A DNA stretch of 64,000 nucleotides from Pseudo-nitzschia pungens (Eukaryota; Bacillariophyta; Bacillariophyceae; Bacillariales; Bacillariaceae): contig CM074764.1 in the NCBI GenBank assembly GCA_037355855.1, positions 2,914,001 through 2,978,000 of the forward strand, in the 5' to 3' direction. The first letter of the stretch is position 1. The number at the start of each line of letters is the position of its first letter. Under the pieces are notes generated by a model. It was given only the letters and a program-made list of their open reading frames with translations. It was not told where the DNA came from and searched no databases. The translations under genes were made by a program, and so were the position numbers. Positions 61,860 through 64,000 of this stretch are shown piece by piece.

Positions 61860-62087
61860 ATGGCTCCTGATACCATCCACACTGGACCCCGCATAATCAA
61901 CTGGTTTGCAGACGTCTGTGTGGAGGTATTGGACCACAAGGGAAGGGGGAGGATGCTCCGGGGCCTATTGGACTCTGGTTGCTCCAAATCCATTGTATTA
62001 AGGCACTTTGTCAACCGAAGTCAAATAACGAACCGAGACCAAAGATCTGTCACCTACAACACGTACGGAGGCAAGTTCAGAACCAAG
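61860..62087 (+). pseudogene. Element C aspartic protease fragment
   Basis: About 76 codons with LRGLLDSGCSKSIVLRHF, the DSG catalytic motif of a retroelement protease. It follows gag in the same frame with one intervening TGA directly joined to ATG. It is broken at about 62088 by fragment D, so RT and the rest of pol are missing here. Confidence 0.75.
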
Positions 62088-64000
62088 AGTGCCTCATGAT
62101 TAGACGAAGCCTACCGTACTTCAAGTTGACCGATGGATCGCCGGCGACTCTGACTCGTTCAACGGTTCCGACTCCGATTCCGGTTCTTTGTAAGGGGTTA
62201 GCTTCCAGATGTTCACTGTTTCAGCTACTGAAGGGGCTTTCTGAAATTTAACTGTCCCATTCTCATTGACTTGCAGAATAAGAAAGTGTCCTGTTCTTCT
62301 AGGCTGTAGCTTGTCCGGGTCCGGTTCTTGAAGCCATACCCTGTCATTGATTCGAAAGGTATGCTCTATTCTCTTGGCGTTATCCCGGAGCAGTGCTTTG
62401 TTGATTCCCTGTTGTCTGAGCTGTTTGAGTGCCAATAGATTGGAGGTTAGTGGCAAATCTATCATCATATCCCTGTTGAAGACCAGGGATCCTGGGGAAG
62501 CTTGTAAGGAGGTGCTGACTGCACATCGAGAGGCATGCATGCATGTTGCTAGGGCATTATCCATGAGTTGAGTGGCTCTGGCGTTGGCTTGTGGAGGATT
62601 AACATGTACTAGCACTCGTAGGATATCAGCTACTGTGTGATGTACTTGCTCACAGATGGCGTTAGCTTGTGGATTCTTCACTGTAGTGGGGACTGATTGG
62701 ACTCCATATTGCTTGAGAGTGAGTTGGAATTCAGCCCCTAGGAACTCACCACCATTGTCGTGGATGCATCTGTTAGGTCTAGGATATCTTGAGAGCCAGC
62801 AGTTCTTGAATTGATCAGAGACATGCTGAGAGGACTTATCCCTGATTCGGATGATTTCAAGTAGATTGGTGACTGGATCAATACATGTTAGTGCCTTGAA
62901 GTTATAGATCTTGTTTTGAGCTATGATCTTCCATGGGCCTATAAGATCAATGTGGACTTCATCGAAGGGAGATATCGGCGGTTCTTTGGGGGGAAGCTTT
63001 CCATATTTGGCTTGCCTGCTCTTGTATTGGATACAATCATCAGGGCAAATGTAAGACTTGCATAGGTTGGACAGGTTGTCTGCATAGAATCGAGCGGAGA
63101 TAGTCTTATATAATCTGGTGGATCCACAATGACCTAACAGGAGATGGTACCATTTGATGGTATCGTTCGTGAGAGAGCTTGGTATGTAAATTCTCCAATT
63201 GTCTGGATTAGGATTGGTTGGCATAACAAAGGATGTTATTGCCCTGCAATTCTTCGGTAGAAGAATGCCTTGGATTGAATCTTGAGCTTGACAGTCGGGT
63301 CTTTTTGCTGATGGAGGTATATCTTGTTATAGTTAACCGGGCATTCCATGTCTTGGTTGTTCGGTAGATTGACTAGACACTCATTGTTCAGCAAACAGGT
63401 GTATAATTCCTGATCTGCGACATTGCATAAGTGCTGGAATAGGTTGGGGAAATCTGCTAAAAACAGTTCTTCATCTTGCTTGGGGACTTCAAGTTCTAAA
63501 AAATTGATAAGAGTGCCCTTACCAAGGGCTTCTTTCTTCCCCACAGTGGGTGGATCCATCCGGGGGAGCCTGGAGAAGGCATCAGCAAGAACATTCTTCT
63601 TGCCTTCAACATAGGTGAGGTTGACACCGAATTCTTCAAGGAATAGCCTCCACTGGAGGACTCGTTGGACTGAAAGTGTTCGGAAGGTGAGGTTCTTATG
63701 GTCAGTGTATACGTTGATAACTCCACCAAGGAGCATCTTTCTGTACTCTTTGCAGCAGAGTACTATTGCGAGGAGTTCTTTTTCCATGGTTGTATAATTC
63801 TTCTGGGCATCAGATAGTTTCTTAGACCAATAGGCAATAGGCTTGCCATCTTGTAGGATAGCAGCGCCTAGCTGCAGGTCTGAGGCATCAGTATACAGTT
63901 CAAAGGGCTTGTTGAGGTCTGGATAGGTATTCAGCGCATCTGCTGCCACCATTGCTTTCATCTCTTGAAAGGCTTTGTCCTGAGCAGACCCCCAAGTGAA
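62088..64000 (-). mobile_element. Element D: Ty3/gypsy pol fragment without its 3' LTR, runs off the window
   Basis: Minus-strand sequence highly similar to element B pol. Homology starts at 'agtgcctcatgat', the complement of the last bases before B's 3' LTR, but the LTR itself (tgtcaca...) is absent. It is joined straight to element C protease. The rest of D lies beyond position 64000. Confidence 0.85.
62121..64000 (-). pseudogene. Element D pol (RNase H and integrase) with a frameshift
   Basis: Two minus-strand frames. 63236 to beyond 63961 carries RNase H (ELYTDASDLQLGAAI, YTDHKNLT). 62121-63224 carries the integrase (HLLLGHCG, HIDLIGPW, HDNGGEFLG, RRTGHF where B has RRTGPF). They are separated by a one-base insertion relative to B near 63255, which brings a stop. 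It would be inactive without frameshifting. The reverse transcriptase part is expected to the right of the window. Confidence 0.88.

Larger units (their letters stand above)
19028..62087 (+). mobile_element. Element C: diverged, broken LTR retrotransposon, host of nested insertions
   Basis: Pieces at 19028-19206, 43538-43855 and 60801-62087 join into one continuous gag-protease region once the insertions and their duplicated targets are taken out. The gag start (ATG 19100) follows an A-rich leader. The gag sequence differs from that of A/B and carries a different, CCHC-type knuckle. The pol region is lost after the protease, where fragment D begins. No LTR of C was recognised in the window, so its boundaries are unknown. 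Confidence 0.75.

Overview
The window looks like nuclear DNA of a stramenopile alga, most probably a diatom. The evidence is an intronless fungal/algal-type translation elongation factor 3, gag zinc-knuckle and LINE reverse-transcriptase motifs of the kind found in diatom retroelements, and compact single-exon genes separated by large mobile-element clusters. The species cannot be named from sequence reading alone. LAYOUT. (1) 1-11.1 kb is a gene-bearing part. It holds elongation factor 3 (+), then a 1.86-kb foldback DNA element (5735-7594), then a secretory-type prolyl-4-hydroxylase-like 2-oxoglutarate/Fe(II) dioxygenase (+), convergent with a small secreted protein ending in SDEL (-). (2) 11.5-15.4 kb is gene-free tandem repeat DNA: a roughly 1.8-kb minisatellite of about 38-43-bp units, then two blocks of about 140-bp repeats. 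(3) 15.4-19.0 kb holds a degenerate solo LTR and a second, 2.49-kb copy of the foldback family. (4) 19.0-64.0 kb is a stack of nested retrotransposons whose insertion order can be read from matched target-site duplications (TSDs). The outermost is element C, a diverged LTR element with a broken gag and a protease remnant. Ty3/gypsy element A (19207-43537, TSD GGCGT) sits in C's gag. A was itself hit by a 538-bp hairpin MITE in gag (TSD CAG), by an LTR stub E in pol (TSD GTAAC), by a 12-kb LINE (18-bp TSD) and by an intact sister element B (34788-40453, TSD TAAAC). C's gag also received a second LINE insertion (43856-60800, 18-bp TSD) made of one full LINE plus two tandem 2148-bp 3'-end units. 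A minus-strand Ty3/gypsy pol fragment D abuts C's protease and runs off the right edge. HOW THE PARTS WORK. Elements A and B encode Gag, then Pol (protease, reverse transcriptase, RNase H, integrase) in the same frame, separated by one UGA followed at once by a short hairpin. The hairpin's pairing, but not its sequence, is kept between A and B, which suggests programmed stop-codon readthrough. The LINEs carry two long ORFs that overlap by 80 nt in different frames. ORF1 is of unknown function; ORF2 has an APE-type endonuclease, reverse transcriptase, RNase H and a C-terminal Cys/His motif. Their long 5' regions consist of tandem monomers. B (identical LTRs, open gag and pol) and both full LINEs look recently active. 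A (two LTR differences, two nonsense changes in pol) is older, and C is the most degraded.
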